A DNA stretch of 38,806 nucleotides from a virus: positions 1-38,806 of IMG/VR virus record IMGVR_UViG_3300021083_000353. One strand, written 5' to 3'. The notes under the pieces were generated by a model. The model saw only the letters and a program-made list of their open reading frames with translations. It ran no database searches and was not told where the DNA came from. The position numbers were made by a program, and so were the translations under genes. Positions 7,094 through 15,730 of this stretch are shown here, in pieces (position 1 is the first letter of the stretch; the number at the start of each line of letters is the position of its first letter).

Positions 7094-7618
7094 ATGTCCG
7101 AGTTCATGCGCGCACTACCTTACGTGCTCGACAATGAGGGGGCCAACCTCCCGCACGGCGGGAAGTGCAACATCCCGGGCGATTCCGGCGGCCGCACAAA
7201 TTGTGGCGTCAGCACCCCGGCCTTGGCGGACTTCAACCGCCGCCATCCGGAGCTGAGATTCCCGGGCGACACCTGGGCCCTGACGCCGGACCAGATCGCC
7301 ACCTTCTACCGGCTGGCCTATTGGCGCTACGACGGCATCGCCGCCCAACCCGTGGCCACGAAGATCCTGGACATGGGCGTGAACATGGGCTCCGGCACTG
7401 CCGTGGAGCTGGCACAGAAAGTCCTGGGCGTAACCGTTGACGATGCATGGGGCCCTGCCTCCCAGGCGGCCTGCAACGCCCAGGACTCCAATGCACTGCT
7501 GGCCCGGCTGGCCCAGGTCTCCAGCGCCCACTACCGGGCCATCGTCGCCGCGAAACCGGCGGATGCGAAGTTCCTGCCCGACTGGCTACGGCGCGCCGCG
7601 CGGGTGCCGAATGCCTGA
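7094..7618 (+). CDS. Endolysin, GH108-type muramidase with C-terminal peptidoglycan-binding segment
   Basis: A 174-residue protein. The N-terminal DNEGANLP and PGDSGGRTNCGVS motifs match glycoside hydrolase family 108 lysozymes. Glu15 is the expected catalytic acid, and the D-S-G-G-x-T-x-x-G-V-S loop follows it. The middle (YRLAYWRYDG ... ILDMGVNMGSG) and the later AQKVLGVTVDDAWGPAS stretch resemble the family's C-terminal domain. It degrades peptidoglycan at the end of infection. No signal peptide is visible, so it likely needs the adjacent holin candidate for access to the periplasm. Confidence 0.85.
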   Translation: MSEFMRALPYVLDNEGANLPHGGKCNIPGDSGGRTNCGVSTPALADFNRRHPELRFPGDTWALTPDQIATFYRLAYWRYDGIAAQPVATKILDMGVNMGSGTAVELAQKVLGVTVDDAWGPASQAACNAQDSNALLARLAQVSSAHYRAIVAAKPADAKFLPDWLRRAARVPNA

Positions 7619-7925
7619 CCCGTGCACTGCTCCTGTCCAACCTGCAACCCCTACGGCTGCGACCTCCCCGGAGAGCCGGAGCTTCCTGGTCCGCCTGAGC
7701 CGGACGGACTGCGCGGAGAGCCCGCAGAAGGTAGTGGTGCTGCTGGCAGCTGGGACGATGATGCTGGCCTTCCTGCGGATCGCTGAAGCGGCGGCCCGGC
7801 AGATCAGCGCGCACGGGATCGACGGCGGCACCCAGGCGGCGCTGCTCGGCCTGGGCGCGTTCGTGGCTGGCCTCGCCGGCTATGTCCACCGCACCCCGGG
7901 CGCGCCGGACGGGGGCCAGCAGTGA
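7611..7925 (+). CDS. Holin candidate: small two-TM protein
   Basis: A 104-residue protein beginning at an ATG inside the end of the endolysin gene (8-base overlap). It has a polar N-terminus with a charged segment, then two hydrophobic segments (VVVLLAAGTMMLAFLRIA and AALLGLGAFVAGLAGYV) joined by a short polar loop, and ends in a short polar tail. Size, topology and position directly after the endolysin fit a class II-like holin that forms membrane lesions. Sequence families of holins are too divergent for me to name one. Confidence 0.6.
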   Translation: MPDPCTAPVQPATPTAATSPESRSFLVRLSRTDCAESPQKVVVLLAAGTMMLAFLRIAEAAARQISAHGIDGGTQAALLGLGAFVAGLAGYVHRTPGAPDGGQQ

Positions 7926-8572
7926 CCGCCCGGGGATACATCCTCGTTGCCGCCGTGGTCTTCGCCGCCGGGGCGTGGCTGGGCTGGGCCGCCCGCGGGC
8001 ACGGGGCGTCCGCTGCCGTCGCCCAGGCCAACAAGATCGACGCGCCGACCACGGCCGCCTTGAGCAAGGGGGTGTCCAGTGCCAAAGTCGCGCAAGCGAA
8101 AGACCCGGCGATCCAGGCCGCGCATTCCGCGGTGGATGCGGACCGCACCCGGCTACAGGCTGATGAAGTTCGCCGGGCCGCCCAGCCTGTTCAGCCTGCC
8201 AGTGCCGGATCCACTGGCCCTGCTGCGGCTCCTGTGGCATCGGCTGTGGAGCAGGACCAGGCCCAGCTGATCACCGACCTGACCGCCGAGAACGGCGCGC
8301 TGCGGGCCCAGAATGCCGACCTGAAATTGGCCGTGACCAGCCTGACCCAGGCGGGACAGGGATTTCAGCAGGAGTCCACCGGGCTGCGCGCGGCCGTTAC
8401 GTCGGCCAGGCCCTGGGCCGTCGGCCTCATCTATGGCACCAGCCAGACCATGGGCGCGTTTATGGAGCGCGACCTGGGCCCGATCCGCGCCGGCGTGGAC
8501 GTGGTCCGCCGCGTGCTTCCCGCCGGAAACGCAACCATCGACGCCTCCGCCCGCCTGGGCTGGCGTTTCTGA
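7922..8572 (+). CDS. N-terminally anchored coiled-coil protein, possible spanin-like lysis protein
   Basis: A 216-residue protein with a GTG start that overlaps the previous stop (GTGA). It has an N-terminal membrane anchor (YILVAAVVFAAGAWLGWAA), an alanine-rich linker, and a coiled-coil stretch around LITDLTAENGALRAQNADLKLAV. The C-terminal region (GLIYGTSQTMGAFMERDLGPIRAGVDV) ends in a beta-like ASARLGWRF. The topology and location fit an inner-membrane spanin (Rz-like). The C-terminal domain is not typical of Rz, so a different envelope function remains possible. Confidence 0.5.
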   Translation: MTARGYILVAAVVFAAGAWLGWAARGHGASAAVAQANKIDAPTTAALSKGVSSAKVAQAKDPAIQAAHSAVDADRTRLQADEVRRAAQPVQPASAGSTGPAAAPVASAVEQDQAQLITDLTAENGALRAQNADLKLAVTSLTQAGQGFQQESTGLRAAVTSARPWAVGLIYGTSQTMGAFMERDLGPIRAGVDVVRRVLPAGNATIDASARLGWRF

Positions 8573-8582
8573 GGACACCCTC

Positions 8583-8975
8583 ATGCCCGAGATCATCACC
8601 TCCCACCTGACCCACTTCGCGTGGGCCGCCGTCTGCCTCATCGTGGCCCTGATGGTCCATCTCTGGCCCACCATCAAGGCCAAGGCGGCTGTCTATTGGG
8701 ACAAGGTCAAGGCCGCGTTCGCCAAGGACGAGGCGAAGGTCAAGGCTCAGGTCGAGCAGGCCGTGGCGACCGAGGTCAAGAAGGTGGCCGACGCCACCGC
8801 CGACTCGGTCAAGGCCCTGATCACCCGGGTGGAGACCCTGGAGAGAGCCCTCGCCCTCGCGGCTGCCGCCGCCTCCACCACGGCGGTGACCAGCGCGCCG
8901 GCCGCCCAGGCGGATGCCGGCACCCCCACCACGCCGGTTCAGGGCTGGGTCGCCCCCGCCGCGCCCCAGGCCTAA
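8583..8975 (+). CDS. Small membrane protein with coiled coil
   Basis: A 130-residue protein with one N-terminal membrane segment (HFAWAAVCLIVALMVHLW), a lysine/alanine-rich amphipathic helix with regular valine and glutamate spacing, and a disordered Ala/Thr/Pro tail. It is the second of three consecutive anchored proteins after the holin candidate. It may be a lysis accessory or antiholin-like protein; the evidence is context only. Confidence 0.5.
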   Translation: MPEIITSHLTHFAWAAVCLIVALMVHLWPTIKAKAAVYWDKVKAAFAKDEAKVKAQVEQAVATEVKKVADATADSVKALITRVETLERALALAAAAASTTAVTSAPAAQADAGTPTTPVQGWVAPAAPQA

Positions 8976-8977
8976 AC

Positions 8978-9286
8978 ATGAACCTCGCGAACCTCCTCAC
9001 GATCCTGGGAGCCATTGCGGCCTCCGCAATCACGGTGTGGGCGACGCTCCGGGCTGACCGGACCGCCCGCGACCGCGACCGCGAGCAGCAGCTGGAGCAG
9101 GTCAAGGGGCTGCTGCAGACCATGGTCGTGGATCGGATTGAGGTCGCGTTCGGGGAGATCGCGAAGCTCGACAAGCGCCAGAACAGCACCGAGAAGGCCT
9201 ACTCCGAGCTGCGGGGCTTCCTGCGCGGGAAGGGCTGCATCGTGCCCGACTTCTGTCCCGACGACCTGCGAGAGGCCAAACCTTGA
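8978..9286 (+). CDS. Small membrane protein with coiled coil
   Basis: A 102-residue protein with an N-terminal membrane segment (LLTILGAIAASAITVWATL), a highly charged heptad-like helix rich in Arg/Asp/Glu/Gln, and a short C-terminal domain with two cysteines (KGCIVPDFC). It begins two bases after the upstream stop. Its stop overlaps the TTG start of the portal gene. Its architecture parallels the preceding two genes, which suggests a lysis or envelope module whose members may interact. Confidence 0.5.
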   Translation: MNLANLLTILGAIAASAITVWATLRADRTARDRDREQQLEQVKGLLQTMVVDRIEVAFGEIAKLDKRQNSTEKAYSELRGFLRGKGCIVPDFCPDDLREAKP

Positions 9287-10728
9287 CGATTGACCCCGGC
9301 CTCCTCGCTCGGATGCGCGCCGCCCAGGTCGACCGCCCGGCCATGCCGTGGGGCCTGCCGAAGCTGCCCCCGGGCGTGGTCCCCGAGAAGGCCCGGCTAG
9401 CCATGGATGCAGCCCAGACCTCGAACTTCGCCTACCTCAACCAGGCGCAGACCGGCCTGGGATTCCTGGGCTATCCGTTCCTTTCTGAGCTGACCCAGCG
9501 CGCGGAATACCGCAACGCCACCCAGCGTGTGGCCTTCGAGATGACCCGCAAGTGGATCGGGCTCAAGAGCGAGTCGAACCAGAAGAAAGACGCGGAAATC
9601 CAGGTCATCAAACAGGAGCTGGAGAAGCACAAGGTGCGGGGCTGGTTCCGGCAGGCCGCCATCCATGATGGGTTCTTCGGTCGCGGCCAGCTCTACGTGA
9701 AGATCAAGGACGCGCGGCGGACACAGAAGGAGCTGGCCTCGCCCCTGCTGGAGTCCCGCTACAAGATCCCCCGCGACAGCTTCCAGGGCCTGAAGTCCGT
9801 CGAGCCGCTCTACACCAGCCCCTTCGAATACAACAGCTCGGATCCACTGGCCGATGACTTCTACGTGCCCCGCAGCTGGTTCGTGCTCGGGCAGAAGGTG
9901 CACGACAGCCGTCTGCTCACCTTCAACAGCCAGCCCGTCCCGGACCTGCTCAAGCCGAGCTACAACTTCGGCGGCATGTCCATGTCCCAGCTGATCATGG
10001 AGACGGTCGAGAACTGGCTGTCCACGCGCCAGAACGTCAACCGCATGATCCAGGGTTACAGCACCTCGGGTATCCGGACCAGCATGGGCGACGTGCTGCA
10101 GGGCGGAGACGGTGAGGATCTGCTGGGGCGCGCCGAGTTCTTCGCGGCCGCCCGGGATAACTTCGGGCTGCTGCTCCTGGACAAGGAAAAAGAGGAGTTC
10201 TTCCAATACAACGCGCCGATCAGCGGCCTCGACAAGCTCCAGGCCCAGGCACTGGAGCACATCTGCAGCGTCAGCCAGTTGCCCCTGATCATCCTTACCG
10301 GTATCTCCCCCTCCGGGCTCAACGCGTCCAGCGAGGGCGAGATCCGCGTCTTCTACGACCTGATCCACGACCGCCAGGAGGCCATCTTCCGGGAGCCGCT
10401 GGAGAAGGTCATCCGCATCATTCAGCTCAGCAAGTTCGGCGTCATCGACCCCGACATCACTTTCGATTTCGAGCCACTGTGGCAGCCCGACGCCGAGAAA
10501 CTGGCGCGGATCCGCAAGGCCGACGCCGACGCTGGCGTGGAGCTGATCGCCGCCACCGTCATCAGCGCCCAGGAACACCGAGCCAAGATGGCCAAGGATC
10601 CCGACTCCGGCTATGAAGGCCTGGATGTGGACGCTGAGCTGCCCGACCCCGACCCGGCCTTGGTCATGGGCAAGGATCCCCTGCTCGCCAAGACCGAAGG
10701 CCTCGAGAAGCCCATGGGTGCCCTGTGA
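9283..10728 (+). CDS. Portal protein (DUF1073 type)
   Basis: A 481-residue protein starting with TTG (TTGA overlap with the preceding stop). The long segment from EYRNATQRVAFEMTRKWIGL, through SWFVLGQKVHDSRLL and the SQLPLIILTGISPSGLNASSEGE motif, to FDFEPLWQPDAEKLARIRKADADA is the signature order of DUF1073-type portals. It forms the dodecameric ring at one capsid vertex for DNA entry and exit and docks terminase and neck. Its N-terminus DPGLLARMR is almost identical to the TerL C-terminus, which hints that the two genes were adjacent or recombined before the lysis cassette was inserted. Confidence 0.9.
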   Translation: MTIDPGLLARMRAAQVDRPAMPWGLPKLPPGVVPEKARLAMDAAQTSNFAYLNQAQTGLGFLGYPFLSELTQRAEYRNATQRVAFEMTRKWIGLKSESNQKKDAEIQVIKQELEKHKVRGWFRQAAIHDGFFGRGQLYVKIKDARRTQKELASPLLESRYKIPRDSFQGLKSVEPLYTSPFEYNSSDPLADDFYVPRSWFVLGQKVHDSRLLTFNSQPVPDLLKPSYNFGGMSMSQLIMETVENWLSTRQNVNRMIQGYSTSGIRTSMGDVLQGGDGEDLLGRAEFFAAARDNFGLLLLDKEKEEFFQYNAPISGLDKLQAQALEHICSVSQLPLIILTGISPSGLNASSEGEIRVFYDLIHDRQEAIFREPLEKVIRIIQLSKFGVIDPDITFDFEPLWQPDAEKLARIRKADADAGVELIAATVISAQEHRAKMAKDPDSGYEGLDVDAELPDPDPALVMGKDPLLAKTEGLEKPMGAL

Positions 10729-11564
10729 AGCTCCGCGCCCCGGGCCCGAAGGCCATCCGCGTCGCCGCCGTCGGCCCGAACCTGGGCGTGAAGGCGGCCT
10801 ACCTCAAGCGTCTGGTGTCCGAGATCGACGCCATGCACAAGGACGTGCTGCGCGCCGTCACCAAGGCCTGGGCGGCGAACCCTCCCCATGCGCTCCTGGC
10901 CAAGGACGCCAGCCCCGCCAGCGACGGGCGCAAGGTCGTGGCGGCCCTGCGTCGGCGGTGGACGAAGCGGTTTAAGGACGGGGCGGACACCCTGGCCAAG
11001 CACTTCACCGATGATACCCTGCGGCACCAGGACGTCGCCCTGCAGTCCGCCCTGCGCAAGGCCGGCTTCAGTGTCAAGTTCCAGGCGACCCGGCCCATGA
11101 ACGATGCCTACCAGGCCGTGCGGCACGAGCAGGTCCACCTCATCAAGTCGATCCCCGCCCAGCACCTGGACGACGTCGAGGGCCTGGTGCTGCGCAGCGT
11201 TCAGCACGGCCACGACATGGGGCAGCTGTCCAAGGACCTCCAGGAGCGGTACGAGATCACCAAGCGCCGGGCCGCCTTCATCGCCCGGGACCAGAACAAC
11301 AAGGCGACGGCCGTGTTCAACCGGGTGCGCAAGCTCGATCTGGGCATCACGAAGTCGCGCTTGATCCACACCCTGGCCAGCAAGCACCCGCGCGACTCCC
11401 ACGAAGCCGCCGCCCATGAGAACGGCGGCATCTATGACACCGCCGTGGGCTTCTGGGATGACGCTGTGGGGAAGTTCGTCCAGCCGGGCGAGGAACCGAA
11501 CTGTGGCTGTATTTCCGAGGGCCGCATCCCGGGCCTGGGCGAGGAGGACGGCGATGAAGCCTAA
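10725..11564 (+). CDS. Phage Mu F-like minor head/head morphogenesis protein
   Basis: A 279-residue protein with a GTG start overlapping the portal stop. The C-terminal half shows the Mu F-like pattern: helices around DMGQLSKDLQERYEITKRRAAFIARDQNNKA, the LASKHPRDSHEAAAHENGGIY region, and the closing GEEPNCGC motif. It is a few-copy internal or portal-associated head protein required for assembly or DNA ejection. Position directly after portal is standard for the family. Confidence 0.88.
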   Translation: MKLRAPGPKAIRVAAVGPNLGVKAAYLKRLVSEIDAMHKDVLRAVTKAWAANPPHALLAKDASPASDGRKVVAALRRRWTKRFKDGADTLAKHFTDDTLRHQDVALQSALRKAGFSVKFQATRPMNDAYQAVRHEQVHLIKSIPAQHLDDVEGLVLRSVQHGHDMGQLSKDLQERYEITKRRAAFIARDQNNKATAVFNRVRKLDLGITKSRLIHTLASKHPRDSHEAAAHENGGIYDTAVGFWDDAVGKFVQPGEEPNCGCISEGRIPGLGEEDGDEA

Positions 11565-13014
11565 CGAGCGGATCATCCTCGCCCTGGACAAGAGCCAGCG
11601 GTTCACCGACGAGAACGGATGGCTGCATGTGGCCGTCTCGAACATCAGCAAGGCGATGGTCTGCCCATACAACGGCAGCGAGATCGCAGACATCGCCCAG
11701 GAGGCCGGCGTGGTGGTCGACCCGAAGCGGGTCTACTTCCTGCTGCGGGACCCCAAGGAGCTGGAGCTGGGAGCGTCCACGTTCAACGGCCTCCCGCTCA
11801 CGGACATCCACGAACCGCTGAGTGCCGAGGACCTGGGTGTCAACCCCGAGCTGAAGGAAGTCATCGTCGGGTCCACCGGGAACGAAGCCCGGTTCATGAA
11901 GCCCTACCTGCAGAACAGCCTCGTCGTATGGGACGCCGCGGCCATCAAGCGGATCGACACCCGGGAACAGGTGGAGCTGTCCTGCGCCTACCGCTGGGTG
12001 CTCGACATGACCCCGGGGACCTACGAAGGAGTCGCCTATGACGGCGTGATGCGCAAGCTGCGCGGAAACCACGTGGCGCTCGTGGACGAGGGGCGGGCCG
12101 GTCCCGACGTGCTCGTCGCCGACGCCAAACCCAAATCCCACAAGGAGAAATCCCCCATGAAGAAAAAGCTCTCCCCCAGGGCGATCGCCGTGCGAGGGGC
12201 CCTCCTGGGCCGCATCCCGCTCAGCCTCGCCGCCGACCAGAAGCTGAAGGTCACCGACCTCACCCCCCTGGTCGCCGCCATCACCGCCAAAGCCTACAAG
12301 TCCCAGAAGGCCAAGCTGGCCGAGGACATCAAGGCCACCTTCGCCCCGCGCCTGGCCCAGGACGCGTCCCTCGACGACATCACGGACCTGCTGGACAGCC
12401 TGGAGGATGGCGCCGGCGACGAGCCCGAGATGGGCGACGACAAGAAGTCGCCCGTCCCACCCGTCCCGCCCACCTGCGATGACGACGACATGTCCAGCGA
12501 CGGCGACGAAGCCGGCAAGGCCCTGCTCGCCCTGCTGCAGGCCCAGAACCTGCCCGACGACGTCATGAGCCAGGTGGCGGCCCTGCTCGACAAGCTCTCG
12601 CCGGCCCCGGCCGCCGACGGCTTCCCCCCCGCCAAGAAAGGAACCCCCGTGATCCCCAATCCCAACGACCCCAAGGCCGGCGCCATCGGCAAGCCCGCCA
12701 TGGACGCCGCTATCCGGGTCGCCGCCGACGCGACCATGCAGCGCATGCAGGCCGTGCGCATGGCGGAGGACGACGTCGAGCCCATCATCGGCCGCGTGCG
12801 CGGCCAGACCACCGCCGAGGCCGTCTACAAGCTGGCCCTGGACCACATGAAGGTGGACCTCGAAGGACTGCCGCCCGTCGCCTTCGGCCCGCTGTTCCAG
12901 AGCCTGGCCGCGAACCTGAGCGACGAGCCCGCCCCGGTGGGCCCGTTGGCCCTGGACTCCAAGGGCGATGAGGCCTACGCCAAGCGTTTCAACCCTGACC
13001 GGATCCGGAGGTAA
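11554..13014 (+). CDS. DUF2213-type prohead protease/scaffold protein
   Basis: A 486-residue protein. The N-terminal 210 residues (QRFTDENGWLHV ... NGLPLTDIHEP ... VVWDAAAIKRIDT ... ELSCAYRW ... YDGVMRKLRGNHVALVDEGRAG) match the DUF2213 domain thought to be a capsid maturation protease. An acidic, Ala/Pro-rich, low-complexity region follows, and the helical C-terminus (AAIRVAADATMQRMQAVRMAEDD) looks like a scaffold. A protease-scaffold fusion explains why no separate scaffold gene precedes the capsid gene. ATG 11554 is chosen over 11416 because GAGGAGG is at 11541-11547. Confidence 0.85.
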   Translation: MKPNERIILALDKSQRFTDENGWLHVAVSNISKAMVCPYNGSEIADIAQEAGVVVDPKRVYFLLRDPKELELGASTFNGLPLTDIHEPLSAEDLGVNPELKEVIVGSTGNEARFMKPYLQNSLVVWDAAAIKRIDTREQVELSCAYRWVLDMTPGTYEGVAYDGVMRKLRGNHVALVDEGRAGPDVLVADAKPKSHKEKSPMKKKLSPRAIAVRGALLGRIPLSLAADQKLKVTDLTPLVAAITAKAYKSQKAKLAEDIKATFAPRLAQDASLDDITDLLDSLEDGAGDEPEMGDDKKSPVPPVPPTCDDDDMSSDGDEAGKALLALLQAQNLPDDVMSQVAALLDKLSPAPAADGFPPAKKGTPVIPNPNDPKAGAIGKPAMDAAIRVAADATMQRMQAVRMAEDDVEPIIGRVRGQTTAEAVYKLALDHMKVDLEGLPPVAFGPLFQSLAANLSDEPAPVGPLALDSKGDEAYAKRFNPDRIRR

Positions 13015-13017
13015 GCC

Positions 13018-14214
13018 ATGGGTTTCCAGACTTCTGTCAACACCAGCTCTCCCATCGGCACCGAAGGCGCGAAGGCTTCGAGCAACCCCATCGCCGCTGT
13101 CCTCAGCGATGTGGGCGGGAACCAGCTCGCTTCCGCCCTCATCGCTGACCTCGTGAACGGCCTGAACATCGACCGGTTCGCCTGGGTCTCCAGCAACGGC
13201 CAGGTCCTGACCAACTACGCCCCCGGCGGCGTCCCGTCCGTCCCTGACGGCTTCATCATGAACACCCTGCTGGGCAACAACAGTAACCTGCTGAACCCGA
13301 ACGGGATCAACATTCCGCCCGGCGCCCCCGCCACCGCCTTCAACCGGGGTGACTTCTTCGGCCGCTCGAACTACGCCAATGCGACGCGCGGGAACAAGGT
13401 GTTCGCCAACCTATTCGACGGTTCCGTGCTTCCCGGCGCTACCGGCTCGTTCCCGAGCTACCCGGCCGGCAGCGCCTGCGCGTTCTCCGGCTGGATCAGC
13501 GCGGCCGGCGTTCTGACCGTGACCAGCGTCACCTCCGGCACGCTGGGCGTGGGCATGCTGATCGCCGGCGTCGGCCTCCCGATCAACGCCCGCATCTCCA
13601 GCCTGGGCACCGGCACCGGCGGGGTGGGCACCTATAACCTGAGCCTGCCCAATGCTCTGCCCACGTTCACGGCCCAGGCGTCGCTCAGCGGCACCCAGAT
13701 GACCGTGACCAGCTCCAACGGCATCCTGGCCGTCGGCCAGCTCGTCGCCGGGACCGGCATCACCTCGCCGGTCTACATCTCGGCCCTGGGCACCGGCTCG
13801 GGTGGAGCGGGCACCTACACACTCTCGGCCGCCGTCACCACCGAGAGCACCGAGACCATCACCGTCGGCGGCGTCTACACCGAATCGCTGACCGGCACTG
13901 CGGCCAGTTCTGTCGGCGGCGCCACCGTCACCGCCACCTTCGCCACCAACGTGATGACCGTCACCGCCGTGACCAACGGCGTGCTGACCCCGGGGCAGCT
14001 ACTCACCGACAGCACCACGGGCCTGGCCGCCGGGACCTACATCGTGAACCAGCTCACCGGCACCACCGGCGGGGTGGGCACCTACACCGTCTCCACCACC
14101 CCCGGAACGCTCGCCAGCGGCACCGTCACCGCCTCCGCCTGGATCGAGACGCCCTGGTATTTCCAGACCCAGGCCAACGAGGGCGAGCTGGCCATCATCG
14201 GAACGAGGTTCTAA
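13018..14214 (+). CDS. Head decoration/structural cement protein with three inserted beta-repeats
   Basis: A 398-residue Ala/Gly/Ser/Thr-rich virion protein. The N-terminal 140 residues and the last ~25 residues (WYFQTQANEGELAIIGT) resemble small head cement proteins encoded just before DUF2184 capsids. Between them lie three related ~60-residue repeats starting near residues 152, 216 and 299. Each has an LTVTSV-like strand, a G-x-x-x-x-G-Q/M-L-I/V-A turn, and an LGTGTGGVGTY-like strand. The repeats look like an Ig/beta-sandwich insertion and likely project from the capsid surface. Versions of this repeat also occur in the sheath and baseplate J genes. Confidence 0.65.
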   Translation: MGFQTSVNTSSPIGTEGAKASSNPIAAVLSDVGGNQLASALIADLVNGLNIDRFAWVSSNGQVLTNYAPGGVPSVPDGFIMNTLLGNNSNLLNPNGINIPPGAPATAFNRGDFFGRSNYANATRGNKVFANLFDGSVLPGATGSFPSYPAGSACAFSGWISAAGVLTVTSVTSGTLGVGMLIAGVGLPINARISSLGTGTGGVGTYNLSLPNALPTFTAQASLSGTQMTVTSSNGILAVGQLVAGTGITSPVYISALGTGSGGAGTYTLSAAVTTESTETITVGGVYTESLTGTAASSVGGATVTATFATNVMTVTAVTNGVLTPGQLLTDSTTGLAAGTYIVNQLTGTTGGVGTYTVSTTPGTLASGTVTASAWIETPWYFQTQANEGELAIIGTRF

Positions 14215-14215
14215 C

Positions 14216-15328
14216 ATGCCGCGACTTTACATGAAATCCAATCGTGACCTCATCTTCGACCGGCTCCAGGAGGACTTCGGCATCGTCCTTCCGGATGCCG
14301 TGGTCGAGCAGCGCCCCGAGTGGGGCCGGCGCCTGGACGTGGCCATGGACGCCGCCCAGCGCGAATTCGGCCTCGACGTGCGCGGCCGGTTCGGCTACGA
14401 CTCCGCGCAGCCCCTGGCCATCACCTCCAGCAACGCCGGTATTCCGCAGTTCCTGACCACCGTCATCGACCCCAAGATGATCGAGGTCTACACCGCCCCG
14501 CTGAACGCCACCAAGATCGCCCGCGAAGAGCTGAAGGGCGACTGGACCAAGATGATCTGGGAATTCCCGGTCATCGAGTCTAACGGCTGGGTCGCCTCTT
14601 ACGACGACTACGCCCCCGCCGGCGAGGCGAACTTCCAGGTGAACTGGGTTCCCCGGCAGAGCTATCTCTACCAGACCCAGACCGAATGGGGTGAGCTGGA
14701 GCTGGAGCGCGCTGGCCTTGCCAAGATTGACGCCGCGAACCGCAAGAACCTCGCGTCTGCCAAGGTGATGGCCGAGTTCCAGAACTACAGCTACTTCTAC
14801 GGCTTTGCCGGCCTCCAGAACTACGGGCTGCTCAACGACCCCAACCTGCCGGCCGCGGTGGCCCCCCTCGCGGAAAGCATCAACGGCGTGCCGGTCTACC
14901 TGTGGGTCCAGAAAGACGCCCTCGGCATCTACGCCGACATCGTCTACCTGGTCCAGCAGCTCATCCAGGCGACCAATGGCATGGTGAACATGGCCACCCC
15001 GATGACCCTGGGGATGGGCCCGGGGAGCGAGGTCAACCTCACCAAGGTCACCCAGTACAACGTGTCCGTCATGGACATGATCAAGAAAAACTTCCCCAAG
15101 CTCCACGTGGAGACGGCCGTGCAGTACGCGACCGTCTCCGGGAACCTGGTGCAGCTGTTCGCCGACGAGCTGAACGGCGACGATGTGGTCACCACCGCCT
15201 TCAACCTGAAGATGCGCGCCCACGCGGTGGTTCGCGACTCTTCGTCCTTCAAACAGAAGAAGTCCGGCGGGACCTGGGGGGCGATTCTCTACCAGCCCAC
15301 CGGCGTCCAGCAGATGCTCGGAGTGTGA
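14216..15328 (+). CDS. Major capsid protein (DUF2184 type, HK97 fold)
   Basis: A 370-residue protein beginning two bases after the cement gene stop. The sequence through LTTVIDPKMIEVYTAPLNATKI, NGWVASYDDYAPAGEANFQ, WGELELERAGLAKIDAANRK and YFYGFAGLQNYGLLNDP is characteristic of DUF2184 capsid proteins. It assembles into the icosahedral shell. Codon choice is strongly biased to C/G-ending codons, as expected for a highly expressed gene in this phage. Confidence 0.92.
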   Translation: MPRLYMKSNRDLIFDRLQEDFGIVLPDAVVEQRPEWGRRLDVAMDAAQREFGLDVRGRFGYDSAQPLAITSSNAGIPQFLTTVIDPKMIEVYTAPLNATKIAREELKGDWTKMIWEFPVIESNGWVASYDDYAPAGEANFQVNWVPRQSYLYQTQTEWGELELERAGLAKIDAANRKNLASAKVMAEFQNYSYFYGFAGLQNYGLLNDPNLPAAVAPLAESINGVPVYLWVQKDALGIYADIVYLVQQLIQATNGMVNMATPMTLGMGPGSEVNLTKVTQYNVSVMDMIKKNFPKLHVETAVQYATVSGNLVQLFADELNGDDVVTTAFNLKMRAHAVVRDSSSFKQKKSGGTWGAILYQPTGVQQMLGV

Positions 15329-15331
15329 TCC

Positions 15332-15727
15332 ATGGCCGAAACTGTCATCGTCTACTGCAAGATCCCGAACGGATTTCACCTCACGGTGAAGGCCGCTGAC
15401 GGCGTCGACCACACCATCCGCATCAACGGCCCCATCAACAAGCAGCCCTCCGATGTGCCGGTGGTCTGCGGGCACGGCGCCACTCGGATCCCGAAGGACT
15501 TCTGGGACCAGTGGTTCAAGGAGCACCAGAACCTGGAGCCGGTCGAGAAGGAGCACCTCTTCGCGGCGGACAACAAGAACTCCGGCCGCGACATGGCCCG
15601 GGAACGCAAGGACAACCGCACCGGCCTGGAGGGGATCGACCCCAAGAAGCCGGGCCGCGGTGTCGGGCCCGCCGAAGAGATGAAGAAGGCCCTCGACAAG
15701 CTGCCGTCCCAGGAAGGCTTGGTGTAG
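15332..15727 (+). CDS. Conserved phage structural-region protein of unknown function
   Basis: A 131-residue protein with a beta-rich N-terminal half (VIVYCKIPNGFHLTVKAADG ... IRINGP) and a hydrophilic helical C-terminal half. It starts three bases after the capsid gene. I recognise the pattern from the same position in related myoviruses, between capsid and the DUF4054 adaptor, where it is usually unassigned. A minor head or decoration role is plausible. Confidence 0.65.
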   Translation: MAETVIVYCKIPNGFHLTVKAADGVDHTIRINGPINKQPSDVPVVCGHGATRIPKDFWDQWFKEHQNLEPVEKEHLFAADNKNSGRDMARERKDNRTGLEGIDPKKPGRGVGPAEEMKKALDKLPSQEGLV

Positions 15728-15730
15728 CCC

